A DNA stretch of 64,000 nt, taken from NCBI RefSeq assembly GCF_017963645.1, contig NZ_JAGMWN010000002.1, forward strand, positions 434,001 through 498,000, given 5' to 3'. Shown one piece after another: positions 16,645 through 29,512 of this stretch (the first letter of the stretch is position 1; every line of letters begins with the position of its first letter). The translations under genes were made by a program, and so were the position numbers. Below the pieces are notes generated by a model. That model made no database searches. It saw only the letters and a list, made by a program, of their open reading frames with translations, and had not been told where the DNA came from. The stretch is from Marivibrio halodurans. GTDB lineage: Bacteria; Pseudomonadota; Alphaproteobacteria; UBA8366; Aestuariispiraceae.

Positions 16645-17631
16645 CTATCGATAGAGCCGGTCGCCGAATTCCGTTTCGAGGCCCTTATAGAGATGCGCCA
16701 CTTGCTCGCCATAGCCGTTGAAGAGCCGGGTCGGCACACTTTCCCCGGTGGAGAGTAGGCGCTCGCTCGCCTGGCTCCAGCGGGGGTGCGCGACGTCGGG
16801 ATTGACGTTGGCCCAGAAGCCGTACTCGCTTTTCTGGATTTCCTCCCAGAAACCGACGGGACGTTCCTCCGTGAAGGTGAAGCGGACGATCGATTTGATC
16901 GACTTGAAGCCATATTTCCAGGGCAGAACCTCGCGCAGCGGCGCACCGTTCTGCTTCGGCAACGGCTTGCCGTAGAGGCCGGTCGCAAGGAAGGCGAGGT
17001 CGTTCGTCGCCTCCTCCATCGTCAGGGCCTCCGTATAGGGCCAGGGATACCAGCCGGCGCGGATGCCGGGCATGGTCGCCTCGTCGGCGAGGCTGGTCAT
17101 GCGGATATATTTCGCCTTGGAAAGCGGCTTGGCCCGCTTAACCAGTTCCGCGAAGGGGAAGCCGGTCCAGGGCACGGTCATCGCCCAGGCCTCGACGCAG
17201 CGATGGCGGTAGACCCGCTCCTCCAGCGGCATGGCGCGGATAAGCGCATCGATGTCGAGGGTCTTTTCCTCCTCGACCAGCCCGTCGATCCTGATCTGCC
17301 AGGGACGGAGTTCCAGCGCCTGGGCGGCCTCCGCGATCTGCTTGTGGCTGCCGAACTCATAGAAGTTGTTGTAGCTGGTAACGTCGCTTTCGTCCGAAAG
17401 CGCGCGGTCCACCTGATAGCCCTCGTCGCGCGGGACGGGATAGAGGTCGGCGGTGGGATCGTCCGCCGCGCGCGCCGCGCGCGACCCGCCGGTCAGACCG
17501 GCGCCGAATCCGGCCGCCAGGATCGACCCGGCGGCGAGCCCCTTCGCGATCCGCCGCCGGTCCCGAAAGAATGCCTCGTCCGTCGCCGCGCTGTCGGGCA
17601 GCTCCCAGGAACGCTTGATCTTGATCAGCAT
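16645..17631 (-). CDS. msrP: Protein-methionine-sulfoxide reductase catalytic subunit MsrP (YedY)
   Basis: A 328-residue periplasmic molybdoenzyme of the sulfite-oxidase fold that repairs oxidised methionines in envelope proteins. The N-terminus has a twin-arginine signal (RDRRRIAKGL then a hydrophobic stretch to ARA), as expected for a cofactor-loaded Tat substrate. The Mo-ligating Cys is in YRHRCVEAWAM, and later family segments are ATGLYGKPLPKQNGAPLREV and GFKSIKSIVRFTF. Length is normal. The start ATG at 17631 follows GGAG; further upstream codons are Arg-rich noise. The usual partner, the heme-membrane subunit MsrQ, is not next to it. It needs Mo-molybdopterin, whose late biosynthesis genes lie at 36.8-38.9 kb. 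Confidence 0.93.
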   Translation of the reverse strand: MLIKIKRSWELPDSAATDEAFFRDRRRIAKGLAAGSILAAGFGAGLTGGSRAARAADDPTADLYPVPRDEGYQVDRALSDESDVTSYNNFYEFGSHKQIAEAAQALELRPWQIRIDGLVEEEKTLDIDALIRAMPLEERVYRHRCVEAWAMTVPWTGFPFAELVKRAKPLSKAKYIRMTSLADEATMPGIRAGWYPWPYTEALTMEEATNDLAFLATGLYGKPLPKQNGAPLREVLPWKYGFKSIKSIVRFTFTEERPVGFWEEIQKSEYGFWANVNPDVAHPRWSQASERLLSTGESVPTRLFNGYGEQVAHLYKGLETEFGDRLYR

Positions 17632-17690
17632 GCTCTCCGCCTCGTCGGTGCTCGTGATACGAGGGCGGCGGTTTCCCCATGGGAATGGCC

Positions 17691-17729
17691 GCGTTCGCCC
17701 CCTGGTATGTAAGGGTGGGGCGCGAACGC
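17691..17729 (-). promoter_or_regulatory. Stem-loop between the hydratase gene and msrP
   Basis: GCGTTCG-CCCC (17691-17702) pairs with GGGG-CGCGAACGC (17717-17729), interrupted by a small bulge, around a 14-base loop. It follows the hydratase stop codon on the minus strand and precedes msrP by 60 bp. No T-run follows, so it may be a weak or Rho-assisted terminator, or a leader hairpin of msrP. Confidence 0.4.
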
Positions 17730-17774
17730 GTCGCGTCAAACCGGATCACGAGTTGGTGACGGGCGAAGCGGTCC

Positions 17775-21325
<3,551 letters not shown>

Positions 21326-21413
21326 CTAGGCTTCCACTAAAGCGCGGAGTGGCGCCTCCGGCAACCAGTCCGCCGGCACATCACCTGTGCCCGGGGCCGG
21401 GGCCGGGGGCGAA

Positions 21414-21464
21414 GGGCCGATGACCAGGGCGGGCCGATGACCAGGGCGGGCTGATGACTGGGGC
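21414..21464. repeat. Three tandem 17-bp repeats
   Basis: GGGCCGATGACCAGGGC occurs at 21414-21430 and 21431-21447 without a gap, followed by a diverged third copy (21448-21464, three substitutions). The array is intergenic, between the end of the ABC ATPase gene and the start of the membrane protein gene. It may be a slippage product. Confidence 0.85.
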
Positions 21465-21494
21465 AATCCGCGCGCCAAGGCCCGCGGTCCGCCG

Positions 21495-23138
21495 TCAGAT
21501 ACCCCGGTCGCGAAGCTGCTCCCCCCGCTCGGCCAGCAACCGGTCGAGCCAATCCGGGTCCATCTCCGGCACCGAGCTGAGCAGAAGGTCGGTGTAGGAA
21601 TGGTGCGGCGGGGTGAACATCTCCGTCTTCGGTCCGGCCTCGACGACACGGCCCTTCTGCATGACCACCACCTCGTCGGCGATCGCCTTCACGGTCGCCA
21701 GATCGTGGGTGATGAACATGTAGGAGAGGTCGAGTTCGTCCTGCAGCTTGATCAGGAGCTTCAGGATGCCCTCGCCGACGAGTTGGTCGAGCGCGCTCGT
21801 CACCTCGTCGCACAGGATCACCTCCGGCTCCGCGGCCAGCGCGCGGGCGATGCAGATGCGCTGCTTCTGGCCGCCGGAAAGCTCGGTCGCCATCCGGTCG
21901 ATATAATCGTCCGGTTCCAACTCGATCAGGGAGAGCAGTTCGCGGATGCGCTCCTCCTTCTTTCGCCCCTGGAGGCCGAGATAGAAGGAGAGCGGCCGTC
22001 CGATCACGTCACGGATCTTGTGCTTCGGATTGAGCGCGGTGTCCGGCATCTGATAGATCATCTGCATGCGGCGCAGATGATCCTTCGGGCGGCTCTTGAA
22101 GTCCGCCGGCAGCGGTTCCCCGTTATATTCGACATGGCCGGAGAGCGGCGGCAGAAGCCCGGTGATGACGCGCGCCGTCGTGCTCTTGCCCGAGCCGGAT
22201 TCGCCGACCACGGCGACCGTGCGCTTCTTCGGTACGTCGAAGCTGACGTCATAGAGGACCTGCGCCTTGCCATAGGCGGCGTCGACCCGCTTGACCGACA
22301 GGATCGGCGTCTCGCCCTCGGGACGCTTCGCCTCCGCCTTCGACAGCTCGCGGACCGAGAGCAGGCGGCTCGTGTATTCCTGCTTCGGGCTCTCTATCAT
22401 CGAGCGGGTCTCACCCTCCTCGACCAGATTGCCGTAACGCATGACCATGATGCGGTCGGCCATCTGGGCCACGACGGCGAGATCGTGCGTGACGTAGATC
22501 GCGGCCGTGTTGAACTGCTCCACGATGTCCTTGATCGCCGCCATAACCTCGATCTGCGTGGTGACGTCGAGGGCGGTCGTCGGTTCGTCGAAGATGATCA
22601 GGTCCGGCCGGCAACTCATCGCCATGGCGGTCATCATGCGCTGAAGCTGGCCGCCGGAGACCTGGTGCGGATACCGGAAGCCGATGGTCTCGGGATCCGG
22701 TAGATGCAGCCGGCCATAGAGGTCCTTCGCCGCCGTCTCCGCTTCCCGGCGATTCAGCACGCCGTGCAGCACCGGGGCCTCGCAATATTGGTCGATCAGC
22801 CGGTGCGCCGGGTTGAAGGCGGCGGCGGCGGATTGCGCCACATAGGCGATGCGGCTGCCGCGCAGGCGGCGTTTCTCCGCCGTGCTGGCCTTGGCCAGAT
22901 CCACCCTGTCGAACCAGATCTCGCCGCCCGAGATGCGGCACCCGTCGCGGGCATAGCCCATGGCGGCGAGGCCGATGGTGGACTTGCCCGCCCCGGATTC
23001 GCCGATCAGGCCCAGCACCTCGCCTCGGCGCAGGGTCAGGTCCACGCCATGGACGATCTCGTGCCATTTCTCCTCGGAGCGGCCCTCGATGCGAAGGCCC
23101 TTCATGCGCAGGATGATGTCGTCGTCGTTCATCGTCAT
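21495..23138 (-). CDS. Dipeptide/oligopeptide-type ABC transporter, fused double ATPase
   Basis: A 547-residue protein with two complete ABC ATPase domains, equivalent to DppD and DppF fused. Domain 1 (about 8-260) has Walker A GESGAGKST, signature VSGGQLQRM and Walker B LIIFDEPTTALD. Domain 2 (about 275-530) has GESGSGKST, signature LSGGQKQRI and VILCDEVTSALD, where Walker B carries DEV rather than the usual DEP. It powers import through the two permeases encoded just upstream. It is the last gene of the four-gene operon, 13 bp from the permease gene. Confidence 0.93.
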   Translation of the reverse strand: MTMNDDDIILRMKGLRIEGRSEEKWHEIVHGVDLTLRRGEVLGLIGESGAGKSTIGLAAMGYARDGCRISGGEIWFDRVDLAKASTAEKRRLRGSRIAYVAQSAAAAFNPAHRLIDQYCEAPVLHGVLNRREAETAAKDLYGRLHLPDPETIGFRYPHQVSGGQLQRMMTAMAMSCRPDLIIFDEPTTALDVTTQIEVMAAIKDIVEQFNTAAIYVTHDLAVVAQMADRIMVMRYGNLVEEGETRSMIESPKQEYTSRLLSVRELSKAEAKRPEGETPILSVKRVDAAYGKAQVLYDVSFDVPKKRTVAVVGESGSGKSTTARVITGLLPPLSGHVEYNGEPLPADFKSRPKDHLRRMQMIYQMPDTALNPKHKIRDVIGRPLSFYLGLQGRKKEERIRELLSLIELEPDDYIDRMATELSGGQKQRICIARALAAEPEVILCDEVTSALDQLVGEGILKLLIKLQDELDLSYMFITHDLATVKAIADEVVVMQKGRVVEAGPKTEMFTPPHHSYTDLLLSSVPEMDPDWLDRLLAERGEQLRDRGI

Positions 23139-23151
23139 GTTCCCCTCGATC

Positions 23152-23997
23152 TCAGCTCTTCAGGCCGCTGGTCTTGTGCAGGAACCAGTCGACGACGAAG
23201 TTGACGGACACCGTCAACAGCGCGACCGCCGCCGCCGGGAAAAGCGGCGTCGGCAAGCCGAAGGTGATCAGCGTCGCCATCTCGCGCACCATCGAGCCCC
23301 AATCGGCGGTCGGCGGTTGCAGGCCGAGGCCGAGGAAGCTGAGCGAGGCGACGAACAGGAAGACGAAGCAGAAGCGCAACCCGAACTCCGCCGCCAGCGG
23401 GGCGGAGATATTCGGCAGAACCTCGTGCCGGATGATCCACCACAGCCCCTCGCCGCGCAGCCGCGCGACCTCGACATAGTCCATCACCACGATATTCATG
23501 CCGACCGCCCGGGCGAGGCGGAAGACCCGCGTCGAATCCAGGATGGCGATCACCAGGATCATGTTGATGACCGAGGTGCCGATGATCGTCAGGATGAGAA
23601 GCGCGAAGATCAGCGGCGGAATGGACATCAGCACATCGACGATGCGGCTCAGGATCTGATCGAACCACCCGCCCAGGACGGCGGCCAGAAGCCCCATGAC
23701 CGCGCCGATGGCGAAGGTCAGGACCGTGGTGATGAAGGCGAGGCCGACGGTGTTGCGCGCGCCGTAGATGATGCGGCTCAACACGTCGCGGCCGATATGG
23801 TCGGTGCCGAGAAGAAAGCTCGGATTGTCGCCGATCGAGAGGCCGGCGACGTCCACCACCTCGGTCTCGCCATAGGGCGCGAAGATCGGCGCCAGGAGGG
23901 CGACCACGATATAGATCGATACCATGATCAGACCGAACCACGCCGTCGGCGGGGCGGTGCGGAGGAGCTTCCAGGTGTTCTGCGTTGCTTTCGACAT
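23152..23997 (-). CDS. Peptide-type ABC transporter permease (DppC-like)
   Basis: A 281-residue inner-membrane permease of the binding-protein-dependent type with about six membrane segments. It has the DppC N-terminal pattern (one helix, then SFLLGTDHIGRDVLSRIIYG) and the EAA loop that docks with the ATPase (DYVEVARLRGEGLWWIIRHEVLPN). It pairs with the DppB-like protein of the next upstream gene to form the pore. It is separated from it by 14 bp and from the ATPase by 13 bp, so the operon is tight. Confidence 0.92.
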   Translation of the reverse strand: MSKATQNTWKLLRTAPPTAWFGLIMVSIYIVVALLAPIFAPYGETEVVDVAGLSIGDNPSFLLGTDHIGRDVLSRIIYGARNTVGLAFITTVLTFAIGAVMGLLAAVLGGWFDQILSRIVDVLMSIPPLIFALLILTIIGTSVINMILVIAILDSTRVFRLARAVGMNIVVMDYVEVARLRGEGLWWIIRHEVLPNISAPLAAEFGLRFCFVFLFVASLSFLGLGLQPPTADWGSMVREMATLITFGLPTPLFPAAAVALLTVSVNFVVDWFLHKTSGLKS

Positions 23998-24011
23998 TGT
24001 CCCGGTCCCCC

Positions 24012-24968
24012 TTACCGTGGATGCAACAGGCGCGGGTTGCTCAGGATCGAGAGAATGTCCGCGCTGAGATTCATCAGGATATAGGTAACCGCGAAGACCA
24101 GCGCCGAGGCCTGGACGACAGGCATGTCGCGTTTCACCACGCTGTCCACGAAAAGCTGGCCCAGGCCCGGATAGGCGAACACCACCTCGACCACCACGAC
24201 GCCGACGATCAGATAGGCGAGGTTGATCGCCACCACGTTGATGATCGGGGACAGCGCGTTCGGCAGGGCGTGGCGGACGATGATGCGGCCGCGCGGGATG
24301 CCCTTGAGCCGCGCCATCTCGATATAGGGGCTGGCCATCAGATTGATGATCGCCGCCCGCGTCATGCGCATCATGTGCGCCATGGTGACGAGCGTCAGCG
24401 TCACCGCCGGCAGGAACAACATATAAAGACGGTCGGTGAAGGTCGTCGTCTCGTTCAATCGGGCGATCGACGGGAACCAGGCGTTCTGGACCGCGAAGAA
24501 ATAAACCAGGATATAGGCGGCGAAGAATTCCGGCGAGGAGATCGCGGCCAAGGCCCCGACATTGACTCCCCGGTCATAGGCGCTGTTGCGATAGAGCGCC
24601 GCCAGGATGCCGAGCGTCAGCGCGATCGGCACCGCGATGCAGGCGGCGTAGGCGGCGAGGAAGAGGGTGTTGTAGACGCGGGGGCCGACCAACTCGGAAA
24701 TCTGCCGCTCGCTCGCGAGGGACCGCCCGAAATCACCCTGAAGCACGTCGCCGAGCCAGATGAAGTAGCGCTCGACCGCCGGCTTGTCCAAGCCCAGGTT
24801 CTGACGGATCGCGTTGACCGTCTCGTCGGTGGCGGATTGACCCAGCAGGGCCTGCGCGAAATCCCCGGGCAGGAGTTCGACCGCCAGGAAGATGATCATG
24901 GTCACGACCCAGAGCGTCAAAAGCCCCAAGGCGAGACGCTGGCCGATCATTGTCAGGATTGCGCTCAT
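24012..24968 (-). CDS. Peptide-type ABC transporter permease (DppB-like)
   Basis: A 318-residue permease with an N-terminal helix followed by a periplasmic segment (LLPGDFAQALLG, NLGLDKPAVERYFIWLGDVL, GDFGRSLASERQI), as in DppB/OppB. Five further helices and the EAA motif (SPYIEMARLKGIPRGRIIVRH) follow, then the family ending YPGLGQLFVDSVVKRDMPVV. I start at ATG 24968 (MSAILTMIGQRLALG); in-frame codons further upstream to 25160 are unlike a permease. The gap to the binding-protein gene is 225 bp, which could hold a partial terminator lowering permease expression relative to the binding protein. Confidence 0.92.
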   Translation of the reverse strand: MSAILTMIGQRLALGLLTLWVVTMIIFLAVELLPGDFAQALLGQSATDETVNAIRQNLGLDKPAVERYFIWLGDVLQGDFGRSLASERQISELVGPRVYNTLFLAAYAACIAVPIALTLGILAALYRNSAYDRGVNVGALAAISSPEFFAAYILVYFFAVQNAWFPSIARLNETTTFTDRLYMLFLPAVTLTLVTMAHMMRMTRAAIINLMASPYIEMARLKGIPRGRIIVRHALPNALSPIINVVAINLAYLIVGVVVVEVVFAYPGLGQLFVDSVVKRDMPVVQASALVFAVTYILMNLSADILSILSNPRLLHPR

Positions 24969-25193
24969 GGATCTGTCACTGTCCCCCCGGGCCGACCGTC
25001 TCGCCCCGCATCGACGGATCCGATGTGCTCCTACCGGATTGTCCGTTCCGGCGATCGCCGGTTCCGCCGTCGCGAGGCCCCCCATGGCGGCCCGCGCCCA
25101 TATCATGCCCCTTGGGTGATGGGGCGACCGAAGATCGGCGCCACCCCTCCCCATGATCAATGGAGAGAGGCGGCGCCGGTCCGCTTCAGACGC

Positions 25194-26783
25194 TTACGCC
25201 TTCCACCACCGCTCGGCGATCTTGAAACCGTCGAGCGCGTAGTTGGCACCGACCGTGTCGTGCGCCAGGCCGTCGGTATGCGCATCGACATAGCTGGCGA
25301 ACAGCGGAACGATCGTCCCGCCGTCGTCGCGCACGATCTGCTGCATCTCGGCGTAGATCTCGGCGCGGCGCGCTTCGTCCAGCAGGGCGCGTGCCTCCGT
25401 CAGCAGATTGTTGAAGCGCTCGTTCGACCAATTGGTGTCGTTCCACGGAACACCCTCGGCATAGGCGGTCGTGAACATCTGATCCTCGGTCGGACGGCCG
25501 CCCCAATAGCACATGCAGAAGGGCTTCTTCATCCAGACATCCGACCAGTAGCCGTCATTCGGCTCGCGGACGACATTGACGTTGATGCCGGCGGCCGCGG
25601 CATGCTCTTTGAACAGGACGGCCGCGTCGACCGCGCCGGCGAAGGCGGCGTCGGCCGCGCTCAGATTGATCTCGACATTCTCCAGGCCGGCCTTCTTGGC
25701 ATGGAACTTCGCCTTGTCGGGATCGTAGGCGCGTTGCTCGATATCCGCGTGATAGCGGTTCGCGGTGGCGATGGGGTGGTCGTTGCCGACCGCGCCATAG
25801 CCACGCAACACCTTCGCCAGAAGATCCTCGCGGTCGATCGCGTATTTCAGCGCCAGACGCGTGTCGTTGCTGCTGAAGGGGTCGACGTCGGTCAGCATCG
25901 GCATGGTGTAGTGCTGGGTGCCGGTCACTTCCAGCACCTCGACGCCCGGGCGGTTCTTGAGCAGATGAACCGTCTTCAGGTCCGCGCGCTCCATATAGTC
26001 GATCTCGCCCGTGGTCATCGCGTTGGTCCGCGCGGCCGTGTCGGTCAAAACCAGCATTTCGAAGGAGTCGAGATGCTGCCGGTCGTCGCCCTTGAAGTAA
26101 TTCTCGAAGCGCGAGGTCATGGCGCTGACGCCCGGCTCGAAGGCTTCGAGCTTGTAGGGGCCGGTGCCGTCGCCCGAGGTCGCGTCCACATTGCCTTCAC
26201 CGTCGGACGGCAGGATCGCGAGGTGATAGTCCGTCATATAGAAGGGGAAGTCGGCATTGCCGGCGGACAGCGTCACGACGACCGTGTAGTCCCCGTCGGC
26301 CTTGATGTCCTCGATCGCGGCCAGCAGCGGCTTGGCGGCCGACTGGCTGTTCTCGCCGCGGTGATGGTTGATCGAGGCGATCACGTCGGCGGCCGTCATC
26401 GTCTTGCCGCTATGGAATTCGACGCCCTCGCGCAGCTTGAAGGTCCAGACCTTGGCGTCCGGGCTCGCCTCCCAGCTTTCGGCCAGTTCCGGGCCGAGCT
26501 GACCGTCCGGCGTGACCTCGGTCAGTGAGTTGCGCAGCGTGCCGTAGCCGAGCACCTGGTTGAAGGTCGTGTCGAAGGTCGCGGGGTCGAGCGTGTCGGA
26601 GGTCGAGCCGGTGCCCATTCCGATGCGCATATGGCCGCCCTTCGAGGGCGCGGCCATCGCCGGGAAGGGCAGGCCGACCGTGCTGGCCGCGCCGAGCGCG
26701 CCGATCGCGGCGGCGCCGGCGAGAAAATCGCGTCGATTGATCCGCTTGGTCGCGTAAAGCCGTTGGAGTTCCTTGAACGTCAT
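25194..26783 (-). CDS. Peptide-type ABC transporter substrate-binding protein (SBP_bac_5), Tat-exported
   Basis: A 529-residue periplasmic solute-binding protein of the DppA/OppA class. The N-terminus has a twin-arginine signal (RINRRDFLAG followed by a Gly/Ala-rich hydrophobic stretch and a likely cut after AMA). The mature protein has the family run (TLDPATFDTTFNQVLGYG, PELAESWEASPDAKVWTFKL, REGVEFHSGKTMTAADVIAS). Tat export of such proteins is seen in several alphaproteobacteria. The ligand could be a peptide, opine, glutathione or another oligomer; no catabolic gene nearby helps. ATG 26783 follows CAGGAGAG. It heads the operon with the permeases and the ATPase. Confidence 0.92.
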   Translation of the reverse strand: MTFKELQRLYATKRINRRDFLAGAAAIGALGAASTVGLPFPAMAAPSKGGHMRIGMGTGSTSDTLDPATFDTTFNQVLGYGTLRNSLTEVTPDGQLGPELAESWEASPDAKVWTFKLREGVEFHSGKTMTAADVIASINHHRGENSQSAAKPLLAAIEDIKADGDYTVVVTLSAGNADFPFYMTDYHLAILPSDGEGNVDATSGDGTGPYKLEAFEPGVSAMTSRFENYFKGDDRQHLDSFEMLVLTDTAARTNAMTTGEIDYMERADLKTVHLLKNRPGVEVLEVTGTQHYTMPMLTDVDPFSSNDTRLALKYAIDREDLLAKVLRGYGAVGNDHPIATANRYHADIEQRAYDPDKAKFHAKKAGLENVEINLSAADAAFAGAVDAAVLFKEHAAAAGINVNVVREPNDGYWSDVWMKKPFCMCYWGGRPTEDQMFTTAYAEGVPWNDTNWSNERFNNLLTEARALLDEARRAEIYAEMQQIVRDDGGTIVPLFASYVDAHTDGLAHDTVGANYALDGFKIAERWWKA

Positions 26784-27343
26784 GATCTCACTCTCCTGTT
26801 ATGAAGCGTGGTTAAGGCGATGGGCGGACGTTTCGCGCGACAGGCGGGCCGAAAAGCCGGACGACCGGCGGATTTCCGGACTCGCGCGGAACGCTGCGTC
26901 CGCTACGGGCCGGTACGCGGCCCGGATCGGTTCGCTCGATATGGCGCGCCCCGGATGAGGGCGGCCCGCTCGGTGTGTAGCCGTCATTGACGGTCGAGAG
27001 TCCCTGTTCGTCGCGACGCATCTTTATTCAGGCCGGCCTTCTGCTGGGCCGTGAACCTGCTTCGCATCGTCGTGAATGCGCGCATCAGAACATGGACGCC
27101 CGTAAACTCCAACCAAAAACAGGACGGAAAGTCGTTCCCGCATCGGGACTTATCCTAGCCATAAGTTGTTCTTTGGGCGGGGCGGTCGTTCGTGGCGTGG
27201 GGCCGGAGGCCCTATTTCCGCCCCATTCGTGCCCGGAAAACACCCGTCTTCCGTCCCGGCTCGGGCCCTATTGCCGGGCTTGAATACGCGCCATGAGCCC
27301 TTCCGTCGGAGGGGCGCGAGGATCGGAGTCGGAGACGGAACCG
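26784..27343. promoter_or_regulatory. Divergent intergenic region between the ABC operon and the sortase pair
   Basis: 560 bp without a believable gene. It must carry the leftward promoter of the peptide ABC operon and the rightward promoter of the sortase-target gene. A perfect inverted repeat, ACTTAT-CCTAGCC-ATAAGT, sits at 27148-27166, about 180 bp before the sortase-target ATG, and is a candidate operator. The remainder is GC-rich with nothing I can name. Confidence 0.5.
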
Positions 27344-29512
27344 ATGACCGTGCGCAATATTCAATCGGCGCGCAGCTTGGCGCGACTTTCGCTGGCGGCC
27401 TTCCTGATGTCGGCCGCGCTCGTGATGTGGATGGTGGCCTTCGTGCAGGCGGCCGCGAGTCAGGAACACCTGGCCGAGGCCGGGCCGCGGGTGGAAGGGG
27501 GCTCTTCCCAATCGGATAGCACCCTCCTGCTTGGAAATGGCTCGGGGGAGGCTGTGGGCGCGCGTCTTGTTTCCGCGCGCATGGCGACGGACGTTATGGG
27601 CCCCTTGGCGGAGACCCGCCTGCGCCAGGTTTTCATGAACGAGGGCGCGGCGAGCGACGAGGCCGTTTATCTCTTTCCCCTGCCGGCCGATGCCGCGCTG
27701 CACGCGATGACCATCCATGTCGGCGATCGCGTCATCGAGGGGGTCGTGCGCGAGCGGGAAAGCGCGCGCCAGATCTACGAGACCGCCAAGCGCGAGGGCG
27801 CCAATGCCGGTCTCGTCGAGCAGCAGCGCCCCAATCTCTTCACCACCCGCTTCGCCAATGTGCCGGCCGGCGCGACCGTCACGGTCGAACTTGCCTTCCA
27901 GCAGACCGCCAAGCGTGTTGGCGACGGGTTCGAACTCGTTCTACCCCAGGTCGTCACGCGCCGTTACATGCCCGACCTCGATGTCGCTGTAAGCGCGCCG
28001 GAGGAGGAGCTGTGGCGACGCTTCGCCGACTATGTTTCCGGCGCCGAGGCGATCGATATCTCGCAGAACGCCGGCGTCGGCTCCGAGACGATGCGCACCG
28101 GCGGCCATGCGCTCGATATGCTGGTGCGGCTGCGGCCCGGCGCGGCGCTCGCCGAGGTCGATTCCCCCAGCCACGATATCAAGGTGGACCGGACGGCGGA
28201 GGCGCGCGACGGCGGCAGCTATATCCTGCGTTTCGCCGACGGCCCGGTGACGGCGGCGCGTGACGTGGTGCTGCGTTGGCGGGCGCGGGCGGGCGATGCG
28301 CCGGCGGCCCAGGTCTTCGTCGAGAAGCGTGCCGACGGCATCTATCTGATGGGGCAGATCCTGCCGCCGTCGGCCGATAGCCTGATCGGGGCGGAGGCTC
28401 CGCGAGACGTCACCTTCGTGCTCGACACCTCCGGCTCGATGCATGGGGAGTCGATCGCGCAGGCGGTTGGCGCGCTCGCCCGCGCGGTCGAGGGGCTGCA
28501 TACCCGCGATCGGTTCGACATCATCCGGTTTTCCGATAAATTCAGCCGTCTCTTCGGCGAACCCCGGCCCGCGACCGACGACAATCGGCGCCATGCGCGC
28601 AACCTGTTGGCGCATCTGGAGGCCGAGGGCGGGACGGAGATGCGCCCCGCGCTCAATGCCGCGCTGTCCGATCCGGCGCTGCCCGGCATGCTGCGTCAGA
28701 TCGTCTTCCTGACCGACGGCGCGGTCGGCAACGAGGTTGAATTGTTCGCCGACGTCGCCCGGTCGCTCGATCAGGCGCGGCTCTTCACGATCGGCTTGGG
28801 GCCGGCTCCGAACGACTGGTTCCTGCGCAAGGCCGCCGCCTTCGGGCGGGGGGCCACGCTGCGCATCGACGATGCGTCCGAGGCCGGCGCGCGCATGGCG
28901 GATTTCTATAACCGGATCGGCCGGCCGGCTTGGACCGAACTCTCGCTGATGACGGTGGGCGATCCCGGCGCGGTGATCCGCTATCCCAGTCGCCTGCCCG
29001 ATCTCTATCAGGGCGAGCCGGTGAATTTCGCGATCAAGCTGGAGCGCATGCCGCGTGCCTTGATGGTGACCGGCGCGCGGGGATCCCAACCCTTCTCGAT
29101 CACCTTGCCGGCCGAGGACTTCCGGTCGGCGGAAGGTGTCGCCCGCCATTGGGGGCGGGAGCGGATCGCGGCCCTGATGGATCGTCTGCCGCTCGGCGCG
29201 AACGAAGCCGCGGTGCGCGAGGCGGTGCTGCAAACCGCGCTCGCCCATGGGCTCGCCAGTCGCTGGACCAGCTTCGTCGCGGTCGAGCGCCTCCACGATC
29301 CGGCCCGTCCGGGCGTGGAGGATACCGGCGCCGATCCGGTGGACGGTGATACCCGGTCCGCCATGCGTCAGGCGAGCCTCAGCATCGGGGGGCCGGCGAC
29401 CGGCCTCGGCGATCTGACCGGGCCAGTGGCGCAAGGGGTCGGGCTCATCCTGATCGGCCTGGTGCTGTTGCTGGCGCTGCGGCCGCGCCGGAAGGCGGGG
29501 GAAGCGGCATGA
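27344..29512 (+). CDS. Marine proteobacterial sortase target protein (VIT and vWA domains)
   Basis: A 722-residue surface-type protein. It has an N-terminal signal/anchor segment (LARLSLAAFLMSAALVMWMV), a VIT domain (about residues 70-200, with EAVYLFPLPADAALHAMTI and ERESARQIYETAKREG), a vWA domain with the MIDAS motif DTSGS (about residue 361) and FLTDGAVGNE, and a C-terminal sorting-type end. That end is GGPATG, a linker, a hydrophobic helix (VGLILIGLVLLLALRP) and an RPRRK tail, so LPxTG is degenerate here as GPATG. The dedicated sortase gene overlaps it by four bases. I use ATG 27344, preceded by GGAGACGG, rather than the upstream in-frame ATG at 27293. Confidence 0.92.
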   Translation: MTVRNIQSARSLARLSLAAFLMSAALVMWMVAFVQAAASQEHLAEAGPRVEGGSSQSDSTLLLGNGSGEAVGARLVSARMATDVMGPLAETRLRQVFMNEGAASDEAVYLFPLPADAALHAMTIHVGDRVIEGVVRERESARQIYETAKREGANAGLVEQQRPNLFTTRFANVPAGATVTVELAFQQTAKRVGDGFELVLPQVVTRRYMPDLDVAVSAPEEELWRRFADYVSGAEAIDISQNAGVGSETMRTGGHALDMLVRLRPGAALAEVDSPSHDIKVDRTAEARDGGSYILRFADGPVTAARDVVLRWRARAGDAPAAQVFVEKRADGIYLMGQILPPSADSLIGAEAPRDVTFVLDTSGSMHGESIAQAVGALARAVEGLHTRDRFDIIRFSDKFSRLFGEPRPATDDNRRHARNLLAHLEAEGGTEMRPALNAALSDPALPGMLRQIVFLTDGAVGNEVELFADVARSLDQARLFTIGLGPAPNDWFLRKAAAFGRGATLRIDDASEAGARMADFYNRIGRPAWTELSLMTVGDPGAVIRYPSRLPDLYQGEPVNFAIKLERMPRALMVTGARGSQPFSITLPAEDFRSAEGVARHWGRERIAALMDRLPLGANEAAVREAVLQTALAHGLASRWTSFVAVERLHDPARPGVEDTGADPVDGDTRSAMRQASLSIGGPATGLGDLTGPVAQGVGLILIGLVLLLALRPRRKAGEAA

